Shown in pieces: positions 1 through 10,348 of a stretch of 19,074 nt of DNA. The translations under genes and the position numbers were made by a program. The stretch spans positions 1-19,074 of the forward strand of contig JAOXYB010016498.1 of NCBI GenBank assembly GCA_028565635.1. Reading direction: 5' to 3'. Numbering within the stretch: position 1 is the first letter of the stretch; every line of letters starts with the position of its first letter. The notes beneath the pieces were generated by a model, which was given only the letters and a program-made list of their open reading frames with translations, had not been told where the DNA came from and did no database searches. The stretch comes from Phoronis ovalis (taxonomy: Eukaryota; Phoronida; Phoronidae).

Positions 1-650
1 CTTAAAATGGTTAGTGTCGCTTTAGCCGATATCAAAATATATTTCGTTAATATTCTGATTAAAAAATAAAGAATTTTGTAGCAAAAAGTTTTGTTGCTTT
101 ATATACTTCCTCACATAACTGCCTTACAGACTCAAAAACTGTATTACTACGACATTGGCTTCGTCTGTTTTTGCTCGACTTTGGAATAAGATTGGTCAGA
201 AGTTCATACTCAGCGGCCGAATGTTTGATTGGGAAAAAATTTTCATGGAAATATATTTATTAAGCATAATTATTGATTCCTGACTAATTTTATTTTTGAA
301 ATTTGTTTATGTTATTATAACACATTTCTGGTATGAGTGCGGCTTTAAATATAATGTGGCACTGTATCGCCGGCTGAAATTTGAGAAATAGTTTCAGCTG
401 CCAGCTGAAATTTGAGAAAAAATGTTTTTCACACTTGGAAAAATCATTTGGCTGCATTGCTTTAAAAAATCAGATCTGTTCCTCCTTGCTAGGTGGAAGT
501 CCTATTTAAGGTTAGCCAGCCAGACTGGTCTGGGGAATAGATATTATGGGGGAACAGACTTGGTGGGTGCTTCTGCTGATGATCTGTCTAACAGTTTAAT
601 TATATTCAGTTGTAGAAATGAAATCTATGTTTCACTTTCTCTTTTTCCAG
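1..650 (+). other. intron upstream of the first visible exon; 5' exons outside window
   Basis: AT-rich sequence with no exon that could encode the missing N-terminus (nothing resembling the GLPPQ end that precedes YGLY in vertebrates). The open frame at 422-784 runs into exon 1 in the wrong frame and is a shadow. A direct repeat and a small palindrome at 373-419 are listed separately. Confidence 0.7.
373..419 (+). repeat. 16-base direct repeat with central palindrome, intronic
   Basis: GCTGAAATTTGAGAAA occurs exactly at 373-388 and 404-419. Between and overlapping them is TTTCAGCTG-C-CAGCTGAAA (392-410), a perfect 9-base inverted repeat around one base. No function is assigned; it looks like a small local duplication. 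Confidence 0.75.
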
Positions 651-855
651 TATGGTCTTTATTCAGCATTCATGGGTTGTTTTGTGTACTGTTTCCTTGG
701 AACATCCAAAGATATCACATTAGGACCAACTGCCATTATGTCTCTGATGACAGCCGACTTTGCACATTCCCCGATTCATCATGACGCAACTTATGCAATT
801 ATTCTCACTCTGTTCTGTGGTGCTGTTCAGTTAGTTTTAGGAGTTTTACATTTAG
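651..855 (+). CDS. SLC26A11: SLC26A11-like visible exon 1
   Basis: The acceptor is a pyrimidine run ending TTTTTCCAG at 650 and the donor is TTTAG|GTATTT. The exon is 205 bases, entering in phase 0 and leaving in phase 1. It encodes visible residues 1-68, including YGLYSAFMGCFVYCFLGTS and DITLGPTAIM. This is the family-signature region that lies beside the anion site. An upstream in-frame ATG at 618 is intronic and is not the start: vertebrate relatives have about 80 residues before YGLY, and the stretch before 651 does not resemble them. Confidence 0.95.
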
Positions 856-3800
856 GTATTTAAAGCAATTGTACTGTATTTTGCTATCACATAAAAGTTT
901 TGTAACCTGTCAGATCTAGACCGTCCTACAATTTTGTGATCAAGGTTCCTGTTTTCATGTTGTAACCCCTCACTAGGGAATATGTTGTGATGAACATTAC
1001 TATGTTATGATCAATTATGTCTGAGAACATATTATTTGTCTAAATTAGTTACAGTTAAACATATTGAATTTCCTGCCAGTAAATGAATTCACTTTTCCCC
1101 TTGTAACATGCTGTACCATATATGCTCCTAAAATTATTAAATAAGTGAATATTGCTTCTGCCTTCAGCATTAGTTACCTGCTGCTTTGTTTATATTTAAG
1201 GGTTCACTGTGAGTTTTATATCATACCCTGTCATCAATGGTTTTACATCTGCAGCAGCAATTATTATTGCCTTCAGTCAAGTCAAGGTAACGTTATTACA
1301 ACAGAAGTAGTTTTCTCTGTTATGTATATGTATAAGAAGTACAAAGTACTAAGATGTTTTGGCGCAAGTATTGTAGTATAATGTTCACTCAGTCCTTGTC
1401 CATTTTCCTAAACAATTGTTTACCTATTAATTTGGGAGCTACATACATTTACAGCAAAAATTTAAGAGGTATCTATGTACAAGTAGATCCCATGGTACTG
1501 TCGTCAAAAATATTATTCATTCCAATAGACGTGGTTGGATACACTGGTTAGAAATACGTATCCTGCCAACTGTGTGAATAAGTCACACTTAAATATTTCT
1601 TGTTTTAGACAATACTTGGTTTAACAGGAATCCCTAGAGAATTTATACCACAAGTTTACCACACATTTGACAAGATACCACAGACAAAGTAGGTGTTTCA
1701 TGATGTTTTTTATCTATCTGTTGTAATATGCCAACATGTAGGAATAAAAGACACTGTAACTGTCGATCGAAGATGGTGTCGAATTTAAATACTATGTTTA
1801 CTTTGTATTTGTAGTAATTTTAAAATATTTAATTATAATTACTTGCAGTGTGTCTTTATTTCTATGCGTGATTGAGTAAGGTTTACAATAATAATGTCAT
1901 TATCTTTACTGCTTATGTTTTCAGTGTTTGGGATTTGACAATGGGTCTCATATGCATGGCTCTTCTTATCATATTGAAGGTTGGTTAACTAAAATGCTTT
2001 CTAAATAAGAAATTGAAATGTCTTGTATAGCGCTAGGTTGTAATTCATTTTTGGAAAATTTGTTACTACCAAAGAATACTTGACGTGACAGTTTCATTCT
2101 TCATTCTATTTAAAAAACAGCTTAGCGAAAAGTGGGTTCAAAAGCTAAATTCCTATCTCTTGGGTGAAGCATTGTAAAACAAACAAAAAGTTTGAAAAGT
2201 GCTAGTAATCACGTGGATCGTTTGTAAAATTGTTTTAATTACCTTTTGTAGAAAGTCAAAGATTTGATAGATCAAATATCTAAAGAAGATGAAGAGCCTA
2301 CTCGTGGGAAAACAGCTGCCAGAAGAATAGTTTGGTTATTTGGAACAGGTATTAAGTGAAATTATTTTGTGGAATATAATTTTGATTAGACCTGAAAATA
2401 TTCTACATAAAGCTCTTCAATTTATTTTGTATTTTGCTTTGAGGGATTTTAGTGCATGTAGCTATTGAATGTGTTAACAATGAAATTAGAATCAATATTT
2501 TTTTAGACATGGACGTAATTTACTCCTAGCTCTTAGGTAGAATACTACAAAACAGGGCCACTGGTTGTTGTGTATCCTGTTTAATTGAGAAACTTTTCTG
2601 TATGAATTGGTTGGTCATGTTTTTTTAGCTCGAAATGCTATTGTGGTCATAGCTGCTGCAGGTGTGTCGTATGCTCTTATTAGCCTTGACATCACAGTTC
2701 TTACACTAACCAAAGACATACAGCCTGGCCTGCCACCTTTCAAGCTACCTGAATTTACAATTAACTCTACAAATGTCACAAGAGATACAGGAGAGATATT
2801 TAGTGTAAGTTATAGAAACTATTGCATGACAAATTCCTGTGGCCGTTTGTTACTCTTATTTAATTCTGAATTGATGATCATATGTCTAAATGCATTTAGT
2901 TTTATATATACAGAAAACTCTCTGGACTATAACTCTTTTTTAGGTTCAGTAAGTGACAAGACTTATTATCACTTTTATTCTGATTCCCTCTCACAGAATG
3001 TTGGTACTCAGTTGCTTATAACATGGGATAGAATTTGAAATAAAAGCTTATGGCTTAATCTGCCTGTATTGTTTTATGACATTAGTAATACTTGTATTTG
3101 AAAATTTTATATTAAAATGTGTACTAAGTTCGTTACACTTGTTAAAGAATTAATTTTTACAGTGATTTTAATGCATCTCGCCACTTTATGAATATGACAA
3201 CTATTGTAATATATATAATAACTTTGTGTAGGATATAGGAGCTGGTTTTGCAATCATTCCTCTCATTGGCTTACTGGAAACTATTGCCATTGGATCAGCC
3301 TTTGGTGAGTAGGGTTACAATGTTTAGTACTACTGATAATACATAATTATCTCAATCATCTTGGTATTAGTTTTTCTTCTTTGGGACAAATACCTCAATA
3401 TACACAGGAATATGATATAATGGTAAAGAAGGGGTATTGTATCAGTCAATAGACATGGTATTCGTGGCCACAAAATTAAAGGAAGTGTTGCCGTCTTTTT
3501 TATCATTGTGATCTAAGCAAGGTAACCTAAGCAAATTTTAATGTTGCAGCAGTCATTTTGAATGGAATGTTTAGGACTGACATTTTGTATGGAAGTATGT
3601 TAAAAGTATACACTTTATCTATTTATAGCCAGAAGAAATGAATATCGCATTGATGCAAACCAAGAGTTGATTGCTATTGGAGCAGCGAATATTTTAAGTT
3701 CGTTTGTTTCATCTTACCCTGTAACTGGCAGTTTCTCTAGAACTGCTGTCAACTCTCAAAGTGGAGTTAAGACACCTTTGGGAGGTGTATTCACAGGTAC

Positions 3801-6800
3801 CACTATGAAAAATTATTATAAATACCTTTTGGCACACAAGCTATAAGGCATCATTTTTCATTAGAATTTACTACTCTCACATTCTTGAGCAGTTGTTAAG
3901 ACCGTGTGCTTAAGTGATGTTGTACAAATACAGCACATGTTCAGTTATATAATGAATTTAATGTATATCAATTTACATTCTGATTAACTTTGCTATCTTT
4001 GAGACCTAATTTGAGTGGTACTTACATATTTTAACATTCATCTAGTTAACTGACTCTGCCAAAATATTAAATTATCACGCCACTCAATTTGGAGAGGTTT
4101 GAAAAAGCTTGGACTGAGATATATTGTGATGGTAACTTGTACATCTAATGAATGTTTACATTTTAGGTGCCCTGGTAATATTGGCATTAGCTGTTTTGAC
4201 TCCATATTTCCGGTACATTCCAGCTGCATCACTCGGTGCAGTTATTATTACTGCAGTGTTACAGATGGTGGACTATGAAATTGTTGTAAAGTTATGGAGG
4301 GTTAAAAGTAAGTGCAGATGAAGTATCTTCATCTAGTAGTCATTTATGTATGATCATTCAAAGATTATTTTTCTGCTTAAGTTCGTTGCTGAACAAAATT
4401 GCAGTTTCCACATTGAAGCTCCGTATATGCCTAAGACACTCATTGCTATATGCAAGTTAAGAGAAATTATTTCAAGGTCTGCAGTCTGTTCTGTGGATCT
4501 TATTTGTAGTGACAGTGAATGGTGGTTTATGAGTGACCATATAATTCAACACAATATCAAATTCAGATACATTATGAAATTAATTTGGAGAACTTATAGA
4601 ACAATGACCTGGCTGAATACTGATTTCTGCATGTCTGAACATTCTTCTGCCATGTTTTGTTTGTAAAATTGCATCTATGTGATGGGTAACTGCAATACCT
4701 CCTTGTTTGTTAATTTTTTTACTTTAAAATTTAAATTTCCTATATAGTGGAATATATTCTTGCGAGTTGATATTTAATTTTTTGCTGTATTGTCAGGCTT
4801 GAAATATAGTGAGTAATTTTAAAATCTTTGATGTAACTGTTCTAGTTTTGTTGTGACATTTCTCCTCTTATCTGTGTTTACTTACATTAATTACTTTAGG
4901 CTATGTCCGCTGTAAAAATGGTGACGTATTTTTGTTAGAACTGTTTAATATCCGATGTTCGTTGATTTTTTAAAAATAATAACAGAAGATAATGTGAGAA
5001 AACGAAAACTGTTTGCCTTGGATAGATGTAAAAGTTTTCCAGGTTTCTTCACCTGACATACTGACTTTCATTCAATGTCACTCATTTCTTTTGTAGAATT
5101 GGATTTGATTCCATTATTTACTACTTTCATTTTATCATTTATTTTGGGAATTGAGGTGAGTTATTTAAATAATTAAATAAATGTGTTTCATTATGTATTA
5201 TGCTAATAAAACGTAAAAATTTTATTTGAAACATCACACTTTTGCAGAAAATGCATACTGTGTTGCTAATAAAATTTAATTTCATGAAATATATTAGGAA
5301 AATATTTGATGCATACTGCAATATTCATTTGTTATTAAAATGCCCCTAGTAAGGGATGATATTAGTTTTCATTTTCTATTGTGGCAGATTTAATAACATT
5401 ACACTGATCTGTTATTTTACAGTATGGTATCATGGTTGGGATTGGTGTATCTTTATTATTTATTTTATACCCTGCAGCAAGACCAAATATAGCAGTAAGT
5501 AACATGTTTATCTGGTATTAACTCAAACAAATAAACTGGCTATTGTATACAGTCAGTGGTGGATTTCCTGCTTACATTTTCTTATGCTACAAACAAGGTG
5601 GTTATAAATGTTTTGGCCCAAGGAAATCTTCTGTCAGCTAAACATAATGCATTTTAGTATACAAAGAATAACAAATTGTACAGATACATTTGTATATCAA
5701 AATGCAGAACAGAGTGACATAACCTATCTAAATATTATCTTTGTTATTTTTATATTAGTTTTGTCTTTATTAATCATATTTTTTCTGAACTTTATAATTT
5801 TTCAGTTATATAATTTTTCACAATATCTTTTTGCATACTGTGGGGCATACACAGTTGCGTCCAAAAATAACTATCACTGAGTGTTGTGTGCTTAAACCAA
5901 TTTTCCGGAGAAACACCAAAAAAAGTGTGTACAAGAGACACCCTTGGGTGTTTGTCTGAAAATTGTTTTATGAACCAAAAATTTGTTTCCATATTTGTTT
6001 TGGAAAAAATCACACGTTAGCATCTATTCTTTTTCTCAGACTAATTTGCATGAATCCACTGTTTCTATTAAGGCATCTCAACAGAGATTTATGGAACATG
6101 TGTCAGATAGATTGACAGCTGAAATGTCTGATCCACATAAAGTTGATGTAGGTTAAATAGCGCTTCGTAGACAAAACACCATACTATAACTGTAGTTATG
6201 CGATTATTATCATTATCCACCAGATGTCCTTGCAGACTGTGCTCAATTTGTAATCAAGTTTCTTGGATGTTTTACTAGTAAATAGTAGAAACTCCATAAA
6301 ACCATACTGAGCTTAAAATTCAGCAGCAATTTGCAGTGACATCTGGTACATCTTGTCTATAACTAATCATATCTCTTCCAATCAATGCTTCCTGGTACTA
6401 AAACTAAAATCTGGTGTTGGCATTAAGTAGTGAAAAGGTGCAACAGGGGCAAACTGGTGATACTTGTTTGCTTCATGGATGTAACGTTAAATACTCTGGT
6501 AGCAATTTATATACACAGTTTCTACATACTAACATTCCTGCTGCAAACTCGTTTACAAACCTGTTATATCCTCTCTTGGAAACTCTGGTGATGGCTTCAC
6601 AATAATAGCAATGATGGGTTGTAAATACTCTTGTCTATAAGTTTATTTCTAGTAGCTAGTGACTATATAATTATTTAATACTTAAAATTTTATTTTAATT
6701 TTTTTTAATTGTGACAGTAACCTGCTGTCAATAGTAAGATCTCACATTTTCTAATTACCTGTTATTTCAATGTATTTGCAGTTCAGAGATAACGGTATCA

Positions 6801-8607
6801 TTGTTATAACACCTGACGCCGGTTTAAGATTCCCAGGAATTGATTATTTAAATCAAAAAGTCTTAGATAAAGCTTGGACAGAAGGTTAGTTGCTTAGTTA
6901 CTATTAGTTTGTCCTATTATCTGTCACAAAAAAAACAACAACTTAATCCATCATGAGGTGGTTCTGTTATATTAGAGAGCTGAAGATTCTTAGATACAAG
7001 CAATGAGGCACAAGTAATGTGCGCGACTTCCATGAGCGTTAAAGCATGAAGCAAAAGAAAATCACTCAAATTTTTTATAGAAATATCTAACCTATAAATG
7101 CGGTCTACTATTGTTTTTTTAATTATATTTCTCACATTAACGGACATGGCAAATGCACACACTATACTCATTACTCTTATTTTATAACGTCATCTTAATA
7201 TCTCTATTTCTCTGCTGCACACCTCTTATGTCGCTCATGACAGATGATATTTCTTGAATTATTATTTGTAACATTTAGCATTTTGTAACCTGGTGGTTAT
7301 ATCATTATGAGATCATGTGTGATGGTTGTAGTTCATTCATGAAAGATTTAAACTACAATAACGTCATTCATTTATTGTATCCGTAGTTGCATATGATTTA
7401 GTAAACTTTCTGCTTGTTATAATCTTCACTTACTGATGTAATTATATTTCAGATGGGGAAAGAATGAATTGTATTATAAATTGTACTTATATCACAGCAT
7501 TAGACTACACATCAACACAGGTTAGTCAGTTCAAATAAAGAAATAAGTATTAAGTATGTTTCAAGATCTTACTTGATGAAAATTAATTGTAATTATTGAA
7601 TATATTAATTGTAATTATTGAATATATTAGTCTTTCCATTGCTTTCATTTTATTGTGATTAGCAGGTCCAATAGTTTGTGCATGTAATGGCTCAGAAACA
7701 TTTGACACATACTTCTGGTTTCTTTGATATTATTACTTACCTCTGTTTGGTATTGTATGCGTACAATTAATAATAAACTGTAACTGTTTTAAAGTATTTT
7801 AATTTGGAGGTATTATTGCATTTTATTCTACCACAACTTTTACAGGGAATAGCGCTGTTATATGATGATTTCAATAAACATAAAGCACAAATTATAATGG
7901 CAAATGTTAAGGTAAGCCATGTGTATAGCATACTTTCAAATTTGACACACAAGTTTTTAGTCAATGTAATGCAAAATAGAAAGAAGCATTTGCAAGACAT
8001 TACTAATCTATCAAAGCCGGGACAATATTCTTAGTGGCATAGTATTACTGTTACCCTGAATGATACCACTTCACCCCAGTTTGGCAAACTATTGTAGTTG
8101 TCTCCTCAAAACTTGTATTAATGCTCATAATGTTTACTTTGAACCATAACATGCAATTTTAAACCTTAGCTTGTCAAAGTTTAAGACTTTCATAAAATGA
8201 TTATTGGCACTGGAATATGGTGCCTATTTTTTTCTGATGAACAGTGCCTCATATCTTCATTTCAATGAAGCCATATGTTTTTGCAGCCAGATGTACTGGA
8301 GACTTTAGTAGCGGATGATATCAAACAACTACGTTATGCTGACTCTGTGGACGATGCAATGCAGATGATATTCGGTGAGCGTAATCAGCTTCTCCGTGAA
8401 AATACTGATAGTCAAAATGAATCAAGCTTAATTAACAATGATTTACCAGTTCATTCTATAAATGTTAATTGTACTGATATATGTGAATCTGGTGACACGA
8501 GTATAGGTGCTTCAAATAATGGCAATGGTTTAATTCATCAAGGTGGAGGTGATTTAACCAGCAATAATGCCAGTATACCAATTGTTCAGTATAGTACTCC
8601 CATGTAA
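651..8607 (+). CDS. SLC26A11: SLC26A11-like sulfate/anion transporter, 5'-partial, 15 visible exons (isoform A)
   Basis: Joined exons: 651-855, 1201-1286, 1609-1688, 1925-1979, 2252-2348, 2629-2804, 3232-3304, 3629-3796, 4167-4307, 5097-5155, 5423-5494, 6782-6884, 7453-7520, 7846-7911, 8287-8607. All introns are GT-AG, phases agree at each junction, and 1770 bases give 589 residues plus TAA. Seen: the SulP signature region (YGLYSAF then GTSKDITLGPTA, residues 1-28), FISYPVINGFTSAAA, the SYPVTGSFSRTAVN anion-site motif (residues 286-299), repeated hydrophobic segments to about residue 404, then a STAS domain at about 405-515. By recalled comparison it is closest to human SLC26A11, a sodium-independent sulfate/chloride transporter of plasma and lysosomal membranes. 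The missing N-terminus should be about 80 residues. The orthologue-level call rests on remembered similarity; another SLC26 or invertebrate-specific paralogue is possible. The family assignment is very secure. Confidence 0.93.
1201..1286 (+). CDS. SLC26A11: SLC26A11-like visible exon 2
   Basis: Acceptor ATATTTAAG at 1200, donor AAG|GTAACG. The exon is 86 bases, phase 1 to phase 0, residues 69-97. It encodes GFTVSFISYPVINGFTSAA and then a hydrophobic helix ending FSQVK. This matches the FISYPVIKGFTSAA segment of vertebrate SLC26A11 almost residue for residue. Confidence 0.95.
1609..1688 (+). CDS. SLC26A11: SLC26A11-like visible exon 3
   Basis: Acceptor TTGTTTTAG at 1608, donor ACAAA|GTAGGT. 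The exon is 80 bases, phase 0 to phase 2, ending in the first two bases of residue 124. It encodes ILGLTGIPREFIPQVYHTF, matching the LLGLQNIPRPF..QVYHTF segment of the human protein, a loop leading into the next helix. Confidence 0.93.
1925..1979 (+). CDS. SLC26A11: SLC26A11-like visible exon 4
   Basis: Acceptor TATGTTTTCAG at 1924, donor TTGAAG|GTTGGT. This 55-base exon runs from phase 2 to phase 0 and encodes VWDLTMGLICMALLIILK, a transmembrane helix followed by a basic end. The short length makes it easy to miss, but the frame closes correctly on both sides. Confidence 0.92.
2252..2348 (+). CDS. SLC26A11: SLC26A11-like visible exon 5
   Basis: Acceptor CCTTTTGTAG at 2251, donor GGAACAG|GTATTA. 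The exon is 97 bases, phase 0 to phase 1, residues 143-174. It encodes a charged hydrophilic loop (KVKDLIDQISKEDEEPTRGK), then AARRIVWLFGT leading into the next helix. The loop is poorly conserved in the family, as expected for a cytosolic connection. Confidence 0.92.
2629..2804 (+). CDS. SLC26A11: SLC26A11-like visible exon 6, with N-glycosylation sequons
   Basis: Acceptor GTTTTTTTAG at 2628, donor TTTAGT|GTAAGT. The exon is 176 bases, phase 1 to phase 0, residues 175-233. ARNAIVVIAAAGVSYALI is a membrane helix. After it comes PGLPPFKLPEF and then two overlapping-range sequons, NST at 220 and NVT at 223. Human SLC26A11 also has an NGT sequon in this loop, so it is probably luminal or extracellular and glycosylated. 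Confidence 0.95.
3232..3304 (+). CDS. SLC26A11: SLC26A11-like visible exon 7
   Basis: Acceptor CTTTGTGTAG at 3231, donor CCTTTG|GTGAGT. The exon is 73 bases, phase 0 to phase 1. It encodes DIGAGFAIIPLIGLLETIAI, then GSAF, matching DMGAGLAVVPLMGLLESIAV of the human protein. Confidence 0.95.
3629..3796 (+). CDS. SLC26A11: SLC26A11-like visible exon 8, anion-site motif
   Basis: Acceptor TCTATTTATAG at 3628, donor TTCACAG|GTACCA. The exon is 168 bases, phase 1 to phase 1, residues 258-313. It carries NEYRIDANQELIAIG and SSYPVTGSFSRTAVN. By family alignment from memory, Ser294-Arg295 sit where prestin (SLC26A5) has Ser398-Arg399 at the central anion site, so the substrate-binding residue is intact. 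Confidence 0.96.
4167..4307 (+). CDS. SLC26A11: SLC26A11-like visible exon 9
   Basis: Acceptor TACATTTTAG at 4166, donor TTAAAA|GTAAGT. The exon is 141 bases, phase 1 to phase 1. It encodes a helix (GALVILALAVLTPYF), then YIPAASLGAVIITAVLQMVD and LWRVK. This matches the YIPKSALAAVII and LWRVKRLD segments of vertebrate A11. Confidence 0.95.
4308..5096 (+). other. intron of 789 bases, no gene seen
   Basis: AT-rich intron between exons 9 and 10. The open frame 4346-4666 inside it has no recognisable domain and no suitable splice structure, so I regard it as chance. Confidence 0.7.
5097..5155 (+). CDS. SLC26A11: SLC26A11-like visible exon 10
   Basis: Acceptor TTCTTTTGTAG at 5096, donor ATTGAG|GTGAGT. 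The exon is 59 bases, phase 1 to phase 0. It encodes KLDLIPLFTTFILSFILGIE, a near-terminal membrane helix equal to RLDLLPLCVTFLLCFWEVQ of the human protein. Confidence 0.94.
5423..5494 (+). CDS. SLC26A11: SLC26A11-like visible exon 11, last membrane helix
   Basis: Acceptor GTTATTTTACAG at 5422, donor ATAGCA|GTAAGT. The exon is 72 bases, phase 0 to phase 0. It encodes YGIMVGIGVSLLFILYPAAR and then PNIA. It ends the transport core. The next constant exon joins here with no gap or insertion relative to human A11 (AARPETKVSEGPVLVLQPASG), which shows that direct joining to 6782 is the ancestral form. Confidence 0.94.
5495..6781 (+). other. longest constant intron (1287 bases), holds the candidate cassette exon
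   Basis: This intron separates the last membrane helix from the STAS domain. Apart from the 75-base candidate at 6073-6147 I see no exon. The open frames 5608-5880 (+), 5792-6013 (-) and 6414-6605 (+) are unrecognised. Confidence 0.65.
6073..6147 (+). CDS. SLC26A11: possible 75-base in-frame cassette exon between membrane core and STAS
   Basis: Acceptor CTGTTTCTATTAAG at 6072, possible donor GTTGAT|GTAGGT. The segment is exactly 75 bases, open in the frame set by exon 11, and both flanking exons meet in phase 0, so inclusion would add 25 hydrophilic residues (ASQQRFMEHVSDRLTAEMSD and then PHKVD) without a frameshift. It is less AT-rich than the surrounding intron. Vertebrate A11 has nothing here. 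An open run this short can occur by chance, so this is a candidate only. An alternative donor four bases later would break the frame. Confidence 0.35.
6782..6884 (+). CDS. SLC26A11: SLC26A11-like visible exon 12, start of STAS domain
   Basis: Acceptor ATGTATTTGCAG at 6781, donor ACAGAAG|GTTAGT. The exon is 103 bases, phase 0 to phase 1, residues 405-438. It encodes FRDNGIIVITPDAGLRFPG, the first strand of the STAS fold, followed by a helix (IDYLNQKVLDKAW). Confidence 0.93.
6885..7452 (+). other. intron of 568 bases, no gene seen
   Basis: Intron between two STAS exons. The minus-strand open frame 6917-7171 has no recognisable content. The remaining introns over 300 bases (856-1200, 1287-1608, 2805-3231, 3305-3628, 3797-4166, 7521-7845, 7912-8286) were read and hold nothing except the tandem repeat at 7583. 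Confidence 0.65.
7453..7520 (+). CDS. SLC26A11: SLC26A11-like visible exon 13, STAS central strand
   Basis: Acceptor TTATATTTCAG at 7452, donor AACACAG|GTTAGT. The exon is 68 bases, phase 1 to phase 0. It encodes MNCIINCTYITALDYTSTQ, equivalent to CLVLECTHVCSIDYTVVLG of human A11. The Asp-Tyr pair (residues 456-457) sits at the loop that in bacterial anti-sigma-factor antagonists carries the regulatory Ser. Confidence 0.94.
7583..7626 (+). repeat. 22-base unit duplicated in tandem, intronic
   Basis: The 22-base unit beginning TTAATTGTAATTATTGAA occurs twice head to tail with no mismatch, which points to a recent slippage duplication. It lies in the intron 7521-7845. Confidence 0.85.
7846..7911 (+). 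CDS. SLC26A11: SLC26A11-like visible exon 14, STAS domain
   Basis: Acceptor CAACTTTTACAG at 7845, donor GTTAAG|GTAAGC. The exon is 66 bases, phase 0 to phase 0. It encodes GIALLYDDFNKHKAQIIMAN and VK, matching GLGELLQDFQKQGVALAFVG of the human protein. Confidence 0.94.
8287..8607 (+). CDS. SLC26A11: SLC26A11-like visible exon 15, composite terminal exon (isoform A tail)
   Basis: Acceptor ATGTTTTTGCAG at 8286; the stop is TAA at 8605-8607. The first 88 bases encode the end of the STAS domain (PDVLETLVADDIKQLRYADS then VDDAMQMIF). They are followed by an internal donor TTCG|GTGAGC at 8375. If that donor is ignored, translation continues for 77 residues of Asn/Ser/Gly-rich low-complexity tail ending QYSTPM. 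The last residues fit a weak class I PDZ-ligand pattern (Thr at -2, Met at 0). If the donor is used, the exon ends at 8374 in phase 1 and joins 11302. Confidence 0.9.
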   Translation, partial: PDVLETLVADDIKQLRYADSVDDAMQMIFGERNQLLRENTDSQNESSLINNDLPVHSINVNCTDICESGDTSIGASNNGNGLIHQGGGDLTSNNASIPIVQYSTPM

Positions 8608-8663
8608 ATTTCTAGATAATTATAATCATTTAAAATTCCTTAAGCCAAATGTCTGTAGTAAAG

Positions 8664-8669
8664 AATAAA
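8664..8669 (+). terminator. proximal poly(A) signal AATAAA, isoform A
   Basis: AATAAA lies 57 bases after the isoform A stop. It is followed within 20-60 bases by a G/T-rich stretch (TTATTGAGTGATGG and GATTCGTGATGG), the expected downstream element. Inferred cleavage is near 8685-8695. Confidence 0.5.
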
Positions 8670-10322
8670 AAGTGCCAAAGAAAGTTATTGAGTGATGGAT
8701 CCATGATTCGTGATGGATTATTTACTTTTATTAAATGCAAAATTCAGAGAAGCATGTAGGAAAACAGAAATTGTCTCATCTGCCCAATCTGTCTCTAATG
8801 ATTAATATGTGTTAATGATGAATCAGCTTTAAATAATTGTAGTCACTTTTGCATGAAATTTTCATCCTGCATGTTTTTTTGGATCCATCCTCACACCTAT
8901 AGCTCGAAAATGAATTTGCGCATTATCTATTGAATGAATGCACATCTTTCTGCATGAAGAATTTTGAGTGATTTTTTTTTCTGTTGGCTTTATTAAGCTT
9001 CATCACAATATTTATTTTAGAAAGAATTATTCTTTATTTATTTTTTATTCATTGAAGTTCATTTTCACATAAAACTTACTAAAAAGGTCTGCCACTTGCA
9101 TTTGGATTTTAAAAAAGCAAATTGCTCTTAAATTTTATTTATTATGTGATGTCAAAATTGTTGCTAGCATATTCATATTCTGTATTCACAATCTGCTGCT
9201 TTACTCGCAGAAAAAAAATGTCCGTAAAAGTTTCTCAGAAAGTAACTCAGAGAGTTTTATTGTTATTGTGTAATCACCGGATGAAGAAATATTGGCAGTA
9301 TATCTGACTGTTATTGCCAGCCTATCAGCATCATGCTAAGGAACTTTGATCCATATGAAAATTGAAACACATCATGTAAAAGCTAAGGCAATGTTGAAGC
9401 TCTGCTTTTGTAATATACCTATACATACCTGTGTACTGGTGCTTGCGTGCTTGCTTGCTGCAATTTTATATGGACTATTTTAATTACAGTATCTTATGAA
9501 AGGTTTCCTATATTTTAAACTGATAAAAATAGGAATATGCAGGTTCTATGTACTTATTTACTCAGGATTATCTTGGAAATATGTAAAACTTTATGATAAT
9601 CTAGAATTTGTTTCTACAATCGTGTGTTAGAAAATTTCAAAGCACTTAACTGTATAAAAATCAAAACTAATTAATTAAATATGAAAACCCCAAGTTGCAA
9701 AACTTATCTATGCTAGGTTATTTATATATTTTTGCTTGCATGAAGCTCATCCCTTTCATAGTACAACCAGTCATCCTCTGTATAGAGTATCAATGATACA
9801 CAGTATTCACACGCTCACTTTGTATATTATTCAAGACTTCATTCATTCTCATAGTTCCTCAAATGGTGTAATATCACTGGCAATCCTGCATGTTGTGTTA
9901 CTGTGTCATTATGTCTAATCTATAGTTCACTGTAGTACTATGATTGAGATGGATTTTATGCTGCAGTATATTTAGCGTTAGAAAAGCTGACTGACTGTAT
10001 AGTTTTCAGATGTTAAAATGTCTCTAGTATTTTTAAGCTGTTAAGATTTACTTGTTGCTAATCATTTGCGGGTTTAATATTTAATTTAGTACTCTATAAT
10101 TAGAGAGTTGTTACTTCTTAAAAGATTTGCATGTGTGGTGTTATATCGTGTTATAAATTATTTTTATATAAATTAATGAGTTGACGTGCAATGTATTTGT
10201 GTGCTGCCAAATTAGGTAATGTACTGTAATTGAAGTGTTGTGCATATATGGCTACCTTGTATATATATTCAGAACAAATGTATTGTGTAAATATAAATTA
10301 AATGGGACACAGAGCATAAAGA

Positions 10323-10348
10323 AATAAATTATTTTGTAAATAAATAAA
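10323..10348 (+). terminator. distal poly(A) signal cluster (three AATAAA), isoform A
   Basis: AATAAA occurs at 10323, 10339 and 10343, the last two overlapping in AAATAAATAAACA. A strongly T/G-rich tract (TGATGTGTGTAGTGTATGTG) follows, but about 100 bases later, further than usual. It is a plausible long-UTR end for isoform A. Confidence 0.4.

Noticed and set aside
618-650. In-frame ATG just upstream of exon 1 as a possible translation start
   Set aside because: A pyrimidine tract ending CAG at 650 is a clear acceptor, and a start here would remove the first conserved helices of the SLC26 fold.
422-784. 120-codon open frame overlapping exon 1
   Set aside because: It is in a different frame from the SLC26 coding frame through 651-784 and shows no domain; most of it is intron.
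4346-4666. 106-codon intronic open frame
   Set aside because: No similarity to any family, no matching splice phases, and the flanking SLC26 exons join correctly without it.
5608-5880. 90-codon open frame rich in Phe/Ile/Leu
   Set aside because: Hydrophobicity follows from the T-rich strand; no splice sites in phase and no conserved motif.
9122-9307. 61-codon open frame in the isoform A 3' UTR
   Set aside because: No recognisable content and AT-driven composition; it lies after a stop and between poly(A) signals.
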